From contig CAKZUE010000004.1 in assembly GCA_937920635.1 (NCBI GenBank), positions 1 to 64,000 on the forward strand: a DNA stretch of 64,000 nt, read 5' to 3'. Of the stretch, positions 51,405 through 60,043 are shown in pieces; position 1 is the first letter of the stretch, and every line of letters begins with the position of its first letter. Source of the DNA: an uncultured Bryobacteraceae bacterium (GTDB taxonomy: Bacteria; Acidobacteriota; Terriglobia; Bryobacterales; Bryobacteraceae). Both the position numbers and the translations under genes were made by a program. The notes below the pieces were generated by a model. It did not search any database, had not been told where the DNA came from, and saw only the letters and a list, made by a program, of their open reading frames with translations.

Positions 51405-52100
51405 TTACTTTTTCGTTGGATCCTTGAAGCGGACGCTGAGGCGCGGCGGCGCCTTGCGGTAGACGAGTTCGAGGTCCTTCGCGCGGAGCTTGCCTTCGAT
51501 GAAGAAATACAGCAATCCGCTGACAGGCTTGTCGAGCTCGCCATCCGGCAGCAGCTTTTCTTTCAGAGCATCGAGCAGCGGATTGGACTTCTTCGCGGTC
51601 TCCTCGACGCTGGCCACGGCCTCGCTGGTGTCGGCTGTAGCAGTGCCGACGTTGGGCGACTGGCCGGGCATGGGCAGTCCGCGGGGCGGACCGCCCGTGG
51701 GGGAGCCGCCCGGGATGCCGGGCACGCCCCACGGCACGCGCCGCTCTTCCGCCATGCCGGTGCCTTGCGTGCCGCCGCGCGAGCTGATGACAAGGACGGC
51801 GGAGCCGGCGATCTGCGCCGGATCGAGCGGACGCGAGCGCTGGCCGTCGCGGTCCGAGCGGAGGAGGAAATCGTCGCGGTCGAGCTTGAGAGCCGTGCCG
51901 GGCGCGGGCGTGACGGTGATCTCCACGATGACGATGCTCGGGCCCGGATCATGGCCGAGCAGGTTCTTCATTTCGTCTTTGTCGATGAAGAGACGGGCAT
52001 CGAGCGAGAGCTTCGCATCGGAGGCGCGCCCGCGCCATTCCGTTTTATCGGCGCCGGAAGCGAGCAGGCCCAGCAGGGCCGCCACTGCAAGGATTCTCAT
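51405..52100 (-). CDS. Secreted protein of unknown function with Gly/Pro-rich centre
   Basis: The 231-residue product has a signal peptide (RILAVAALLGLLASG). A beta-rich domain follows (SIVIVEITVTPAPGTALKLDRDDFLLRSD). The centre is a Gly/Pro-rich linker of about 50 residues (WGVPGIPGGSPTGGPPRG), and a short C-terminal domain follows (GLLYFFIEGKLRAKDLELVY). The phrase 'LxRDDFLLRSD' recalls secreted acidobacterial proteins of unknown function. The gene lies upstream of the PLP enzyme with a 9-nt gap. Confidence 0.7.
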   Translation of the reverse strand: MRILAVAALLGLLASGADKTEWRGRASDAKLSLDARLFIDKDEMKNLLGHDPGPSIVIVEITVTPAPGTALKLDRDDFLLRSDRDGQRSRPLDPAQIAGSAVLVISSRGGTQGTGMAEERRVPWGVPGIPGGSPTGGPPRGLPMPGQSPNVGTATADTSEAVASVEETAKKSNPLLDALKEKLLPDGELDKPVSGLLYFFIEGKLRAKDLELVYRKAPPRLSVRFKDPTKK

Positions 52101-52190
52101 GATTCGCCCCTGACTTCACCATACACCCACAACCGGGCCACGGCCAGGGAAATCTGAGTTTCCCGCCGCCACGCCGCAAGCGGCGTGCGA

Positions 52191-52196
52191 TATGAT
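52191..52196 (+). promoter_or_regulatory. -10-like TATGAT box of the GH172 gene
   Basis: TATGAT lies 37 nt before ATG 52234, leaving room for the AGGAGG ribosome site at 52221. This is a conventional leadered arrangement. Confidence 0.45.
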
Positions 52197-52233
52197 CTCT
52201 GCGATTCCCGGCGACAGATCAGGAGGTGCAGCA

Positions 52234-53376
52234 ATGGCACGAGTGGAACGGCGAGGCTTTTTCCGGGGCGCGCTGGCGGCGCTCGGGTTGGGCACTGTTG
52301 GGAAAGCCGCAGAGGCGGCGCAGGCCCAGCCGCAAGCGCAAGGGCTGGTGGCCTCCGGCATCCTGCCGGCGTATTGCCGCGCGCAGAACTACCGGTCGCT
52401 CAAGCAGAGCAGTTACGATCCCTCCGGAGGCAACTCCGACCGCTGGCCGATTCCGCCCGGCAAAGAGATCGAGATCTTCAACCAGAAGGGGCCAGGCGCG
52501 ATTACGCACATCTGGTTCACCATCGCGGCGCAGAGCGTGCATCACCTGAAAGAGCTGGTGCTGCGCGCATGGTGGGACGGGGCGGCGAAGCCAAGCATTG
52601 AAGCGCCGGTCGGCGACTTCTTCGGGCTGAACCTCGGCGACTACGTGCTCTATGAGAGCGCGTACCTGTCGTGCTCGCCAGGACGGTCGCTGAACTGCTA
52701 CTTCGTCATGCCGTATTTCCGCAGCGCGCGGATGACGGTGACCAATGACGGCTCGCGCGACGTCAACAGCTTTTACTCGAACATCGATTTCATGAGCGTG
52801 CCGGCGCTGGGCCCGGACACGCTGTATTTTCACGCCCAATACCGCCAGGTGACGCCCCACAAAGCCGTGAAAGGGGCGGACGGAAAGACGCCGCCGAACC
52901 CGGACGGGCGCTTCAATCATGTCTACGTCGAGACGCGCGGGCGCGGGCACCTGATGGGCGTGACGCTGGGCGTGATCCAGAACAGCGAGTACTGGATGGG
53001 CGAGGGCGACGACATGATCTTCGTCGATGATGAAACGAAGCCGTTGATCATCGGCACCGGCAGCGAAGATTATTTTCTGGGAAGCTGGAACTTCGGCGGA
53101 CGGGACAACGCGCGGGCGTTCGCCTACCAGCAGTGCGGCGCGCCGCTGATCCAGAGCCCGGAGCGCACCGGCGGGCGCTACTGCTGCTACCGCTTCCACG
53201 GCGACAATCCGGTGACGTTCACGCGGTATCTCAAACACACCATGGAGCACGGGCACGGCAACGACCGCGCGGACAACTATTACAGTTGCGCCTACTGGTA
53301 CCAGGACAAGCCCGCGGAGGACTTTCCGCCGTTGCCGCCGGTGGCGGAGCGGATGCCGCGCGTGATTCCGGCATGA
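52234..53376 (+). CDS. DUF2961/GH172-type secreted hydrolase
   Basis: The 380-residue protein begins with a twin-arginine-like signal (RVERRGFFRGALAALGLG), suggesting export in folded form. The catalytic region has KGPGAITHIWFT, PVGDFFGL, YFVMPYFRSARM and GTGSEDYFLGSWNF, which match DUF2961, whose characterised members are GH172 enzymes acting on D-arabinan or difructose anhydrides. AGGAGG lies 7 nt before ATG 52234; a longer in-frame ATG at 52192 overlaps the promoter. Substrate specificity is inferred only. Confidence 0.87.
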   Translation: MARVERRGFFRGALAALGLGTVGKAAEAAQAQPQAQGLVASGILPAYCRAQNYRSLKQSSYDPSGGNSDRWPIPPGKEIEIFNQKGPGAITHIWFTIAAQSVHHLKELVLRAWWDGAAKPSIEAPVGDFFGLNLGDYVLYESAYLSCSPGRSLNCYFVMPYFRSARMTVTNDGSRDVNSFYSNIDFMSVPALGPDTLYFHAQYRQVTPHKAVKGADGKTPPNPDGRFNHVYVETRGRGHLMGVTLGVIQNSEYWMGEGDDMIFVDDETKPLIIGTGSEDYFLGSWNFGGRDNARAFAYQQCGAPLIQSPERTGGRYCCYRFHGDNPVTFTRYLKHTMEHGHGNDRADNYYSCAYWYQDKPAEDFPPLPPVAERMPRVIPA

Positions 53377-53388
53377 GGGGGCGGTGCT

Positions 53389-54186
53389 TCAGCGGGGGAG
53401 GATCCCGGCGTCTGCGCGGATGATGCCTCGCAGTTCATTCCACGGAGCGAGCAGGGAGGTGGAGCCGGAAGAGGCTGGCGCCACCTCGCCGGCGTTGTAG
53501 TGCAGCAGCAGCCCGCGGCTCGAAAAGCCCCACTGGCGAGGCAGCGAGAAGACGTCCTGCTCGAAGGTGAAGCCTGCCTGCGAGAGGGGGCTGTCCTGGG
53601 GGATGTGGCGCTCCTGGCGGAACCGCCACTCGGCGAGGCGGGTGAGATCCTTCGCCCCCTGCCGCTCGAGCAATGAATCGAGCTCGACCGCCAGTCCGGT
53701 GGAGGGTGCGAGATTCAGGAAGGCGCGCGCGGACTCCGGCTCAGGACCGCCATGAAACTCATCCGTGCGGATTTCGATTGTGATGAGAGCCGGAGAGGAA
53801 AAGATGACCTCCGCCGTGCGGCGCGCGAAGTACGTGATGCCGGAATCGGCGAACTCGGCGTGGAAGCGCTGGTAGTCGCGGATCCACTGGTCAGCCTCGG
53901 CTTCGAAGCCGCGAGGCGCTTCCAGTGGTTGCAGCGCGGCGAGCACGGCGGCGTTGATGCGGGCTCGCGCTTCCCCGGAGGCGCCGGAGACGGCTTCAGG
54001 CCAGACAACCTGGAAGGAGACACACGGCTCAGGCCGTTTCGACGCATCGCCGCAGCCCGGTAGCGCTTTCTCAAAACGACGTGTCTCGAACCGGACAGGC
54101 GCAGGCTGCGGCGCGGACTCGCGGCGGCAGGCCGAAAGCCAGGACAGGCACAGGACTGCCGTAACGCAGATGAGCGAAAACCGCAT
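53389..54186 (-). CDS. Lipoprotein with DUF3298/DUF4163-like domain
   Basis: The 265-residue protein has a lipoprotein signal with lipobox LSAC (CVTAVLCLSWLSAC, Cys20). The two-part mature region has VSFQVVWPEAVSG and the DUF3298-like segment EFADSGITYFARRTAEVIFSS, GGPEPESARAFLNLAPSTGLAVELDSLL and FTFEQDVFSLPRQWGFSSRGLLLHYNAGEVAPAS. Related proteins (RsiV, PdaC) bind or respond to muramidase or polysaccharide. It is convergent with the GH172 gene, 12 nt apart. Its role is unknown. Confidence 0.82.
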   Translation of the reverse strand: MRFSLICVTAVLCLSWLSACRRESAPQPAPVRFETRRFEKALPGCGDASKRPEPCVSFQVVWPEAVSGASGEARARINAAVLAALQPLEAPRGFEAEADQWIRDYQRFHAEFADSGITYFARRTAEVIFSSPALITIEIRTDEFHGGPEPESARAFLNLAPSTGLAVELDSLLERQGAKDLTRLAEWRFRQERHIPQDSPLSQAGFTFEQDVFSLPRQWGFSSRGLLLHYNAGEVAPASSGSTSLLAPWNELRGIIRADAGILPR

Positions 54187-54287
54187 CGGAGACAGGGTGG
54201 AGCCACAGGCTCACACCCGTCTGATTCTACCGTTGCCGCAGCCTGAGCGTGGAGCGGCCGGATTTGGAGACTCCGCGATGCACTGGG

Positions 54288-54458
54288 CTATTTCCCCGCT
54301 GCCGGCCGCACCGCATTCACGTCGATGGTGATGGCCACTTGTTGGCCCACAACCACTCCGCCCGTTTCCAGCGCGGCGTTCCAGGTCAGGCCGAAGTCCT
54401 TGCGGTTGATCTTCGCCGCCGTGGCGCCGCGGCGCAGGTTGCCCCATGGGCCGCGCAT
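54288..54458 (-). pseudogene. 5'-truncated YceI-family remnant (C-terminal 56 codons)
   Basis: The minus strand from 54458 encodes a 56-residue piece with GPWGNLRRGATAAKINRKDFGLTWNA split over the C-terminal part of the YceI family (typically KINRKDFGLTWN ... LETGGVxVG ... ITIDVxAV). The N-terminal two thirds and the signal peptide of about 180-residue YceI proteins are missing. Its ATG overlaps the cvpA TGA in the sequence TGATG, so it may still be translated. Whether it is a decayed gene or a functional short form is unresolved. Confidence 0.72.
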
Positions 54459-55018
54459 CAGACGGAGGCGCTGGGCAGTTTGTGCACCGGGCCGCGCTTG
54501 CGCCAGAATTCGAGGATCCGGTCGCGGGCTTCGGCGAAATCATCGCGGAGCTCGCGCGGGCAGATGTAGACGATCACCTGCGCCGCGTCCAGCAGGTACG
54601 GGGCCGCGCGGGAGCCCTGGATGGCTGATTCGAGGGGCTTCAGATGGAAGGAAGAGAAGATCAGCACCAGCACGACCGCAGACAGGGCGGCATTGGCGGC
54701 GCCGCCGGCGGCGCCCAGCAGGCGGTCGAGCCAGCCGAGCCCCGTCCATTTGAAAATCCGGGAGCAGATCCATGCCAGCAGCGCGCCGGCGACCTGCACA
54801 CCGATGAAGATCAGCAGGAACGCGGCGATGTGGGCGACGGACTCCGATTCGACAAATGGCTTGAAGAACGCTGAAACGGCGCCATAGAACCACGCCGCCA
54901 GGATCAGGCCCGCGACCGCCGCCAGAATCCCGATGACCACGCGGGAGAAGCCGACGCGAATCCCGTTGATCACCGCCCCGATCAGCATGGCCAAGAACAG
55001 GAAGTCGAGCCAGTTCAT
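54458..55018 (-). CDS. cvpA: CvpA-family inner-membrane protein
   Basis: The 186-residue protein opens NWLDFLFLAMLIGAVINGIRVGFSRVV and has four hydrophobic helices in the first 130 residues (LILAAWFYGAVSAFF, IAAFLLIFIGVQVAGALLAW). A helical soluble tail follows. This fits the colicin-V-production (CvpA) family, which links membrane integrity to other functions. Its start overlaps the purC stop (TTATGA), and cvpA-purC adjacency is common in many bacteria. Confidence 0.9.
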   Translation of the reverse strand: MNWLDFLFLAMLIGAVINGIRVGFSRVVIGILAAVAGLILAAWFYGAVSAFFKPFVESESVAHIAAFLLIFIGVQVAGALLAWICSRIFKWTGLGWLDRLLGAAGGAANAALSAVVLVLIFSSFHLKPLESAIQGSRAAPYLLDAAQVIVYICPRELRDDFAEARDRILEFWRKRGPVHKLPSASV

Positions 55019-55902
55019 AATGGCTTGCCCGTGAGCAGGCGGTAGGCCTCGTGATACTTTTCCGAGGTCTTCGCGATGACGTCAGGCGGCAGTTCGGGCG
55101 CGGGCGGCTGCTTGTCCCAGGCGAGGGATTCCAGGTAATCGCGCACGTACTGCTTGTCGAAAGAGGGCTGCGGCTTGCCGGGCTCGTAGGCATCGGCAGG
55201 CCAGAAGCGCGAGGAATCGGGCGTGAGCACTTCGTCAGCCAGCACGAGCCTGTCATCCACCCAGCCGAATTCGAACTTGGTGTCGGCCAGGATGATGCCG
55301 CGGCTCTCGGCGTAAGAAGCGGCGCGCGAGTAGATGGTCAAAGTCAGATCGCGGAGCCGGGCGGCGGTTTCCTTTCCGGCAAGCGATTCCACTCTGGAAA
55401 ACGGGATGTTCTCGTCGTGGCCCGACTGGGCCTTGTAGGCGGGTGTGAAGATCGGCTCGGGCAGGCGGCTGCATTCGCGCAGTCCGGGAGGCAGCGGGAT
55501 GCCGCAGACGGTCTGGCTGGCGCGGTATTCCTTCCAGCCGGAGCCGGCAAGGTAGCCGCGCGCGACGCACTCCACCTCCACCATGCGGGCGCGGCGCACG
55601 AGCATGGAGCGACCTTCGAGCTGGTCCCTGTAGGCGCGCAGCGGTTCCGGGTACTCGTTGACGTCGGCCGTGATCAGGTGATTGGGCGTGAGGCCGCTGA
55701 GGAAATCGAACCAGAACAGCGAGAGCTGCGTAAGGATTCGCCCTTTGTCGGGGATCGGGTTGGGCAGGACGCAGTCGAAGGCGGAGATGCGGTCTGTGGC
55801 CACCAGCAGCAGGCGGTCGTCGCCGGCCGCGTAAATGTCGCGCACTTTGCCCCGCGCCAGCAGGGGCAGTTCGGGAATGGAGGTTTGCATCAAAGCGGGC
55901 AT
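55015..55902 (-). CDS. purC: SAICAR synthetase
   Basis: The 295-residue enzyme forms SAICAR from CAIR and aspartate in purine synthesis. It has the ATP-grasp-like opening LLARGKVRDIYA, TDRISAFDCVLPNPIPDKG, EVECVARGYLAGSGWKEY and TKFEFGWVDDRLVLADEVLTPDSSRFWP. The length near 295 places it among the longer purC proteins, like the yeast enzyme. ATG 55902 overlaps the TGA of the hemerythrin gene; ATG 55890 is another possible start. cvpA follows with overlap. No purine riboswitch was recognised upstream. Confidence 0.95.
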   Translation of the reverse strand: MPALMQTSIPELPLLARGKVRDIYAAGDDRLLLVATDRISAFDCVLPNPIPDKGRILTQLSLFWFDFLSGLTPNHLITADVNEYPEPLRAYRDQLEGRSMLVRRARMVEVECVARGYLAGSGWKEYRASQTVCGIPLPPGLRECSRLPEPIFTPAYKAQSGHDENIPFSRVESLAGKETAARLRDLTLTIYSRAASYAESRGIILADTKFEFGWVDDRLVLADEVLTPDSSRFWPADAYEPGKPQPSFDKQYVRDYLESLAWDKQPPAPELPPDVIAKTSEKYHEAYRLLTGKPL

Positions 55903-56363
55903 CAAGGGTTTCCTGTCAAACCACAGGCTGGCGCGGAGCCGCCGCCGAGTTCGTCACCGAGCCGGGCGAGCGTGTCCGGGCGCAGCCTGTCCTGGATCTG
56001 TTCGAACAATTCATTTTCCTCTACGCGGACGTGGGCGCGCAGCAGTTGGGCGAATGCGGCGAGCGAATCCGCGCTCCGGGACGCGGCGATTTCCGAGGCG
56101 AGCTGCTCGAGGCGGCGGTGCTCGCCGAGAAGGCGGCCGATGAGGGGCATGGGGCCGAGTTCGGCGGTGATGGCGGGGAACAGGATGTTTTCTTCCAGAG
56201 CGAAGTGAGAGCGGATGTCGCCTTCAAATTCCTGGACAGCGCGGCGGCTCAGCATCTCCAGGTCCGGCGTGGCGCGGGCGAGTTCGCGGCTGATGAGAAC
56301 GCACAGGGCCAGCGCGTGATGGTGCTGGCGGGACAGCGGGCGGAGGCTCGGGTGGCGCAGCAT
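55902..56363 (-). CDS. Hemerythrin HHE-domain protein
   Basis: The 153-residue four-helix protein has the di-iron ligand pattern of the HHE cation-binding family: LSRQHHHALAL, IRSHFALEENILFPAI, GEHRRLEQLASEI and LLRAHVRVEENELFEQI. Such proteins bind oxygen, NO or metals, or repair Fe-S clusters (YtfE-like), but which applies here is unclear. It overlaps purC through TGA/ATG and so is the first gene of the hemerythrin-purC-cvpA transcript. Confidence 0.9.
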   Translation of the reverse strand: MLRHPSLRPLSRQHHHALALCVLISRELARATPDLEMLSRRAVQEFEGDIRSHFALEENILFPAITAELGPMPLIGRLLGEHRRLEQLASEIAASRSADSLAAFAQLLRAHVRVEENELFEQIQDRLRPDTLARLGDELGGGSAPACGLTGNP

Positions 56364-56416
56364 GGTGCGGGGATGGTGTTCAGGATTCTATCGTTGCATC
56401 GCGGAGGCGGCGGAGG

Positions 56417-57829
56417 CTAGCCTTTCGCTTTTTCCTGCTCGCGCCGGGCGCTGGCCCAGCCTTCGCGGTTCACCTGATGGGCGCGCCCGATGGCGAGGGC
56501 GTCCGGCGGGACGTCTTTGGTGACGATGCTGGCGGCGGCGACGAAGCTGCCGTCGCCGATGACGACGGGAGCGACGAGCGTCGAGTTGCTGCCGATGAAG
56601 GCGCCGGCGCCGATCGTGGTTGGATGCTTGCGGAAGCCGTCGTAGTTGCAGGTGATGGTCCCGGCGCCGATATTGGCGCGGGGACCGATGGTGGAATCGC
56701 CGAGATAGGCGAGGTGCATGGCCTTGGCGCCTTCGCCGAGCGTGGAGTTTTTCATCTCGACGAAGTTGCCCACATGGGCGCCGGCGGCGACGGTGGAGCG
56801 CATGCGGAGACGGGCATAGGGGCCGACGCGCGCGCCCGGGGCGAGCCGCGAGTCCTCGATGTGACAGAAGGGCAGCACTTCGGCGCCTTCTTCGAGAACG
56901 GCGTTGACCAGAATGGAGCAGGCGCCGATGCGCGCGCCCGGGGCGATGCGGGTGGCGCCGAGCAGTTGCGCGAAGGGGCCGATGACGGCGTCGCGGCCGA
57001 TTTCGACGTCGAGGTCGATGGAGACGGTTTCGGGCTTCTCGATGGTGACGCCATCGAGCATGAGGGCGCGCGCCTTGCGGGCGCGGAGAATGCGGTCGGC
57101 CTCGGCCAGTTCGGCGCGGGTGTTGATGCCGAGCACTTCAACGGGGTCGCCGATGAGGGAGGGGGCGGTGAACAGGCCGTCCTGGCGCAGCAGGGCGATG
57201 ACATCGGTGAGGTAAAGCTCTCCGGTGACGGGGCTTGGGCGGAGGCGGTCCAGGCGGGGCCAGAGGGCGGCTGCATCAAAACAATAGATGCCGGAATTGA
57301 TTTCATCCACGGCGCGCTGCTCCGGCGTGGCGTCCTTCTGCTCGACGATGGAGGCGACGCGGCCTTCCGCATCGCGCAGGATGCGGCCGTATCCGGCGGG
57401 GTCGGGCAGCCGTGCGGTGAGCACGGTGGCGGCGGCGCCGGAGGCGCGGTGGGTTTCGATGAGGCGATCCAGAGTGGAGGGCTGGAGCAGCGGGCAATCG
57501 CCATAGAGCACGAGCAGGAGGCCCGAACCGAGGCCCGGCTGGGCGCGGCAGACGGCGAGTGCGTGGCCTGTGCCCTTCTGTTCCTCCTGGAGCTGGAAGC
57601 GCACGCCGTGGTGGCGGACGGCGGCCTCGACCTGGTCCGCCTGATGGCCGGTGACGACGACGATGCGCTCCGGCGGCGCGACGGCGCGGGCGGCGCGGAC
57701 GACATGCTCGATGAGCGGGGCGCCTCCGGCGCGGTGGAGCACCTTGGCCAGGGACGACTTCATGCGCGTGCCGAGGCCGGCGGCGAGGATGACGACAGAG
57801 ACGTCAGCATGCATGGGGATGGCGGACAC
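56417..57829 (-). CDS. glmU: Bifunctional UDP-GlcNAc synthesis enzyme GlmU
   Basis: The 470-residue protein combines glucosamine-1-phosphate acetyltransferase and UDP-GlcNAc pyrophosphorylase. The N-terminal domain has VVILAAGLGTRMKSSLAKVLH (about residue 11), GTGHALAV and YGDCPLL. The C-terminal left-handed beta-helix (about 255-450) carries GPFAQL, NFVEMKNS, YLGDSTIGPRANIGAGTI and the acetyl-CoA segment NYDGF-RKHPTTIG. All active elements are intact. The start is GTG 57829 after GGAGAGGA. yvcK, a UDP-GlcNAc-binding regulator, follows upstream on the same strand. Confidence 0.96.
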   Translation of the reverse strand: MSAIPMHADVSVVILAAGLGTRMKSSLAKVLHRAGGAPLIEHVVRAARAVAPPERIVVVTGHQADQVEAAVRHHGVRFQLQEEQKGTGHALAVCRAQPGLGSGLLLVLYGDCPLLQPSTLDRLIETHRASGAAATVLTARLPDPAGYGRILRDAEGRVASIVEQKDATPEQRAVDEINSGIYCFDAAALWPRLDRLRPSPVTGELYLTDVIALLRQDGLFTAPSLIGDPVEVLGINTRAELAEADRILRARKARALMLDGVTIEKPETVSIDLDVEIGRDAVIGPFAQLLGATRIAPGARIGACSILVNAVLEEGAEVLPFCHIEDSRLAPGARVGPYARLRMRSTVAAGAHVGNFVEMKNSTLGEGAKAMHLAYLGDSTIGPRANIGAGTITCNYDGFRKHPTTIGAGAFIGSNSTLVAPVVIGDGSFVAAASIVTKDVPPDALAIGRAHQVNREGWASARREQEKAKG

Positions 57830-57843
57830 TCCTCTCCGGCAGT

Positions 57844-58932
57844 TTAGCGGGATGCGGAACGGCGGCGGGGGGCGGCTTTGAGAAACTGTCCGCGGCGGCT
57901 GTGGAGGGCGAGGTCAATGACGGCGGCGGCGAGGAGGGCGGGGTCGTGGCGGATCTTCTCGCCGCGGGCCAGCAGCGGGAGTTCGATCACATTGAGTCCC
58001 AGGGCCTCCAGGCGGCTGTAGTCGAGCGTCACCTGTTCGGCGCGGGCGCGGACGTAGCGGGCCAATGCGGGGCGCGCGATGGGGGAGCTGTTGGCAATGG
58101 CGAACTGCACCAGAGGGGTGCGGGCATGGCGATGGATGGCTTCGATGTGATCGGCGGCGGTCAGGCCCGTGGTTTCGCCGGGCTGCGACATCAGGTTCAG
58201 AATGCAAACTTTCCACGCAGGGGCTTGCTGGATGGCGCGGGCGACGCCACGCACCAGCAGGTTGGGAATGATGCTGGTGAAGAGGCTGCCCGGGCCGAGA
58301 GTGATGATGTCGGCGCGGGCGATGGCTTCCAGAATGCCGGGCGAGGGCCGGACGCCGGCGGGGATCAGCTCGATGCGCGAGATGGGGGCGTCGCTGCGGC
58401 TGATGCGGGTTTCGCCGTCGACGATGCGGCCGCTGGCGAGGTGAGCGCGCAGGGAGACGTTCTGCCGCGTTGAGGGGAAGATGCGGCCGGCGATGGCGAG
58501 CACGGCGGAGCTGAGCTCGACGGCGCGGGCGAAGTCGCCGGTGATCTGGGTCAGGGCGGTGAGGAAGAGATTGCCGAAGCTGTGGCCTTTGAGTCCGCGG
58601 CCGCTCGAGAAGCGGTACTGAAAGAGGCGCGCCAGCAGGGCTTCGTCTTCGCTGAGGGCGACGATGCAATTGCGGATGTCGCCGGGCGGGAGCATGTCGA
58701 ACTCGCGCCGCAGCCGCCCGCTGCTGCCGCCGTCGTCGGTGACGGTGACCATGGCGGTGATGTCGACGTAAGGCTCGCGGGCGGTGGCGCCGATCTGGTG
58801 CGCGTACTGCTTGAGGCCTTTGAGCAGTGTGGACAGGCCCGTGCCCCCGCCGATGGCGAAGATGCGGAGCGGATCGTGGACCCAGTCCACCGGAGACCCT
58901 GCCGGCAGGGAAGGGTTGCTCCTGGATGGCAT
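57844..58932 (-). CDS. yvcK: Gluconeogenesis factor / UDP-GlcNAc-binding regulator YvcK
   Basis: The 362-residue protein is in the CofD-like family: RIFAIGGGTGLSTLLKGLKQYA (about residue 22), VTVTDDGGSSGRLRREFDMLPPGDIRNCI, SFGNLFLTALTQITGDFARAV and NLLVRGVARAIQQA. YvcK proteins bind UDP-sugars and control peptidoglycan precursor supply, so the neighbouring glmU is a fitting partner. The RapZ and WhiA genes that flank yvcK in Firmicutes are absent. AGGGAG lies 6 nt before ATG 58932. Confidence 0.93.
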   Translation of the reverse strand: MPSRSNPSLPAGSPVDWVHDPLRIFAIGGGTGLSTLLKGLKQYAHQIGATAREPYVDITAMVTVTDDGGSSGRLRREFDMLPPGDIRNCIVALSEDEALLARLFQYRFSSGRGLKGHSFGNLFLTALTQITGDFARAVELSSAVLAIAGRIFPSTRQNVSLRAHLASGRIVDGETRISRSDAPISRIELIPAGVRPSPGILEAIARADIITLGPGSLFTSIIPNLLVRGVARAIQQAPAWKVCILNLMSQPGETTGLTAADHIEAIHRHARTPLVQFAIANSSPIARPALARYVRARAEQVTLDYSRLEALGLNVIELPLLARGEKIRHDPALLAAAVIDLALHSRRGQFLKAAPRRRSASR

Positions 58933-58942
58933 GAAATTCTCC

Positions 58943-59497
58943 CTAGGAAGCGGGCTGGGCAGGTTCGAGAATTTCGCGGATGGCCGGTTCTCCCAGCAGC
59001 GGCGCGAAATCCGGATCGTTCTTCGCGATATTGCGCAGGTTGCCGTCGGCTGCGAGAGCGCGCCGGAGAGCGTCGGCGGCGTCCGCGGTGTGGCCCAGGC
59101 GTCCGAGCGCCAGGGCGAGCGCATACTGGTAGTCGCCGCGGGGGTCGGCGGCAACCGCCTTCTTCAGCCAGGGAAGAGCGTCCTCGAAGCGGTTCTCGTT
59201 GATCAGGCTGAGGGCGTACAAATGCTGCTGCTCGGGCGTCTTCAGGTCCGGCTGGGCGCCCTCCATGCGGCGGCGGCACATGCGGATGTGCATCTGCGCC
59301 GATTCGGCGACGGAGAGGTCGCGGCCCTGGGCGGCCTGTTCGAACAGGGGAATGGCGCGGTCGTATTGCGATGCCCAGAACAGGCGCATGGCTTCGGCGA
59401 AGGTCTCCGCCTGCGTGCGCGCAGGGGCGGAGGCGGCCTTCTGGGGAGGCGCGGGATCGGAAGGTTTGCTGGTCTTGCCTGGCTTTTTCATGTTCAT
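58943..59497 (-). CDS. Tetratricopeptide-repeat protein
   Basis: The 184-residue protein has a Lys/Pro/Ala-rich N-terminal 35 residues (KKPGKTSKPSDPAPPQK) and no signal peptide. Helical repeats follow: AEAMRLFWASQYDRAIPLFEQAAQ, QHLYALSLINENRFEDALPWLKKAVAADP and QYALALALGRLGHTADAADALRRAL. This is a TPR scaffold for protein contacts. It lies 10 nt upstream of yvcK and is probably in the same operon, so it may take part in cell-wall regulation; that is inference. Confidence 0.8.
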   Translation of the reverse strand: MNMKKPGKTSKPSDPAPPQKAASAPARTQAETFAEAMRLFWASQYDRAIPLFEQAAQGRDLSVAESAQMHIRMCRRRMEGAQPDLKTPEQQHLYALSLINENRFEDALPWLKKAVAADPRGDYQYALALALGRLGHTADAADALRRALAADGNLRNIAKNDPDFAPLLGEPAIREILEPAQPAS

Positions 59498-59621
59498 ACG
59501 GCGAGGCCGTCGAAGATCGGCGGCCCGTGCGGGCAGGCCGGCTTCTTATCTTAGGTAGCAGAAGGGAGCGCCTGCTTGCAAGGAGGGCCGGAACGGGGCA
59601 ACACGGCAGGCGGGCGTCTGC

Positions 59622-59627
59622 TATACT
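59622..59627 (+). promoter_or_regulatory. -10-like TATACT box of the RRM gene
   Basis: TATACT is the closest match to the consensus in the window and lies 90 nt before the TTG start, giving a leader of about 80 nt, unlike the short-leader genes around it. Confidence 0.45.
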
Positions 59628-59717
59628 CAAAGGGTATTTGATCGCTTCGCTGGACCGGACCGAGAACCTACCCGCCGAGTTGAGCCTGCCGTCAAATTCA
59701 GAAAGAGAACAACCACT

Positions 59718-60032
59718 TTGAAGAATATTTTTGTTGGCAACCTGGATTTCGGGGCCACGGAGGCGTCCGTGCGTTCCTGGTTTGAAGAGTACGGCACGGT
59801 CGACCGCGTGCAGATCATTACGGACAGGGATACCGGACGCAGCCGCGGCTTCGCATTCGTCGAGATGGCGGATGCGGCTGAGGCGGACCGGGCGATCGAA
59901 GGCTTGAACGGCGCATCGGTGAACGGCCGTTCGTTGAACGTCAACGAAGCCCGCCCGCGGGAGACCGCCGGCCGGGGCCAGGGTCAGGGCCGGTCCAACT
60001 CATACGGGCAGCGGCGCCAGAGCCGCTGGTAG
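59718..60032 (+). CDS. RRM-domain RNA-binding protein
   Basis: The 104-residue protein consists of one RNA-recognition motif (residues 1-82) with RNP-2 IFVGNL and RNP-1 RGFAFVEM. A Gly/Gln/Arg-rich tail follows (GRGQGQGRSNSYGQRR). This is the bacterial small RRM (Rbp) family, thought to act as RNA chaperones, for example in cold. It starts with TTG at 59718. A leader of about 80 nt precedes it, and a perfect 28-base palindrome lies just downstream. The RNA targets are unknown. Confidence 0.92.
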   Translation: MKNIFVGNLDFGATEASVRSWFEEYGTVDRVQIITDRDTGRSRGFAFVEMADAAEADRAIEGLNGASVNGRSLNVNEARPRETAGRGQGQGRSNSYGQRRQSRW

Positions 60033-60043
60033 CTATCCTCGGG

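Noticed and set aside
56477-57847. Plus-strand open frame of 456 codons opposite glmU
   Set aside because: It is a Gly/Asp-rich antisense frame with no domain; glmU is complete.
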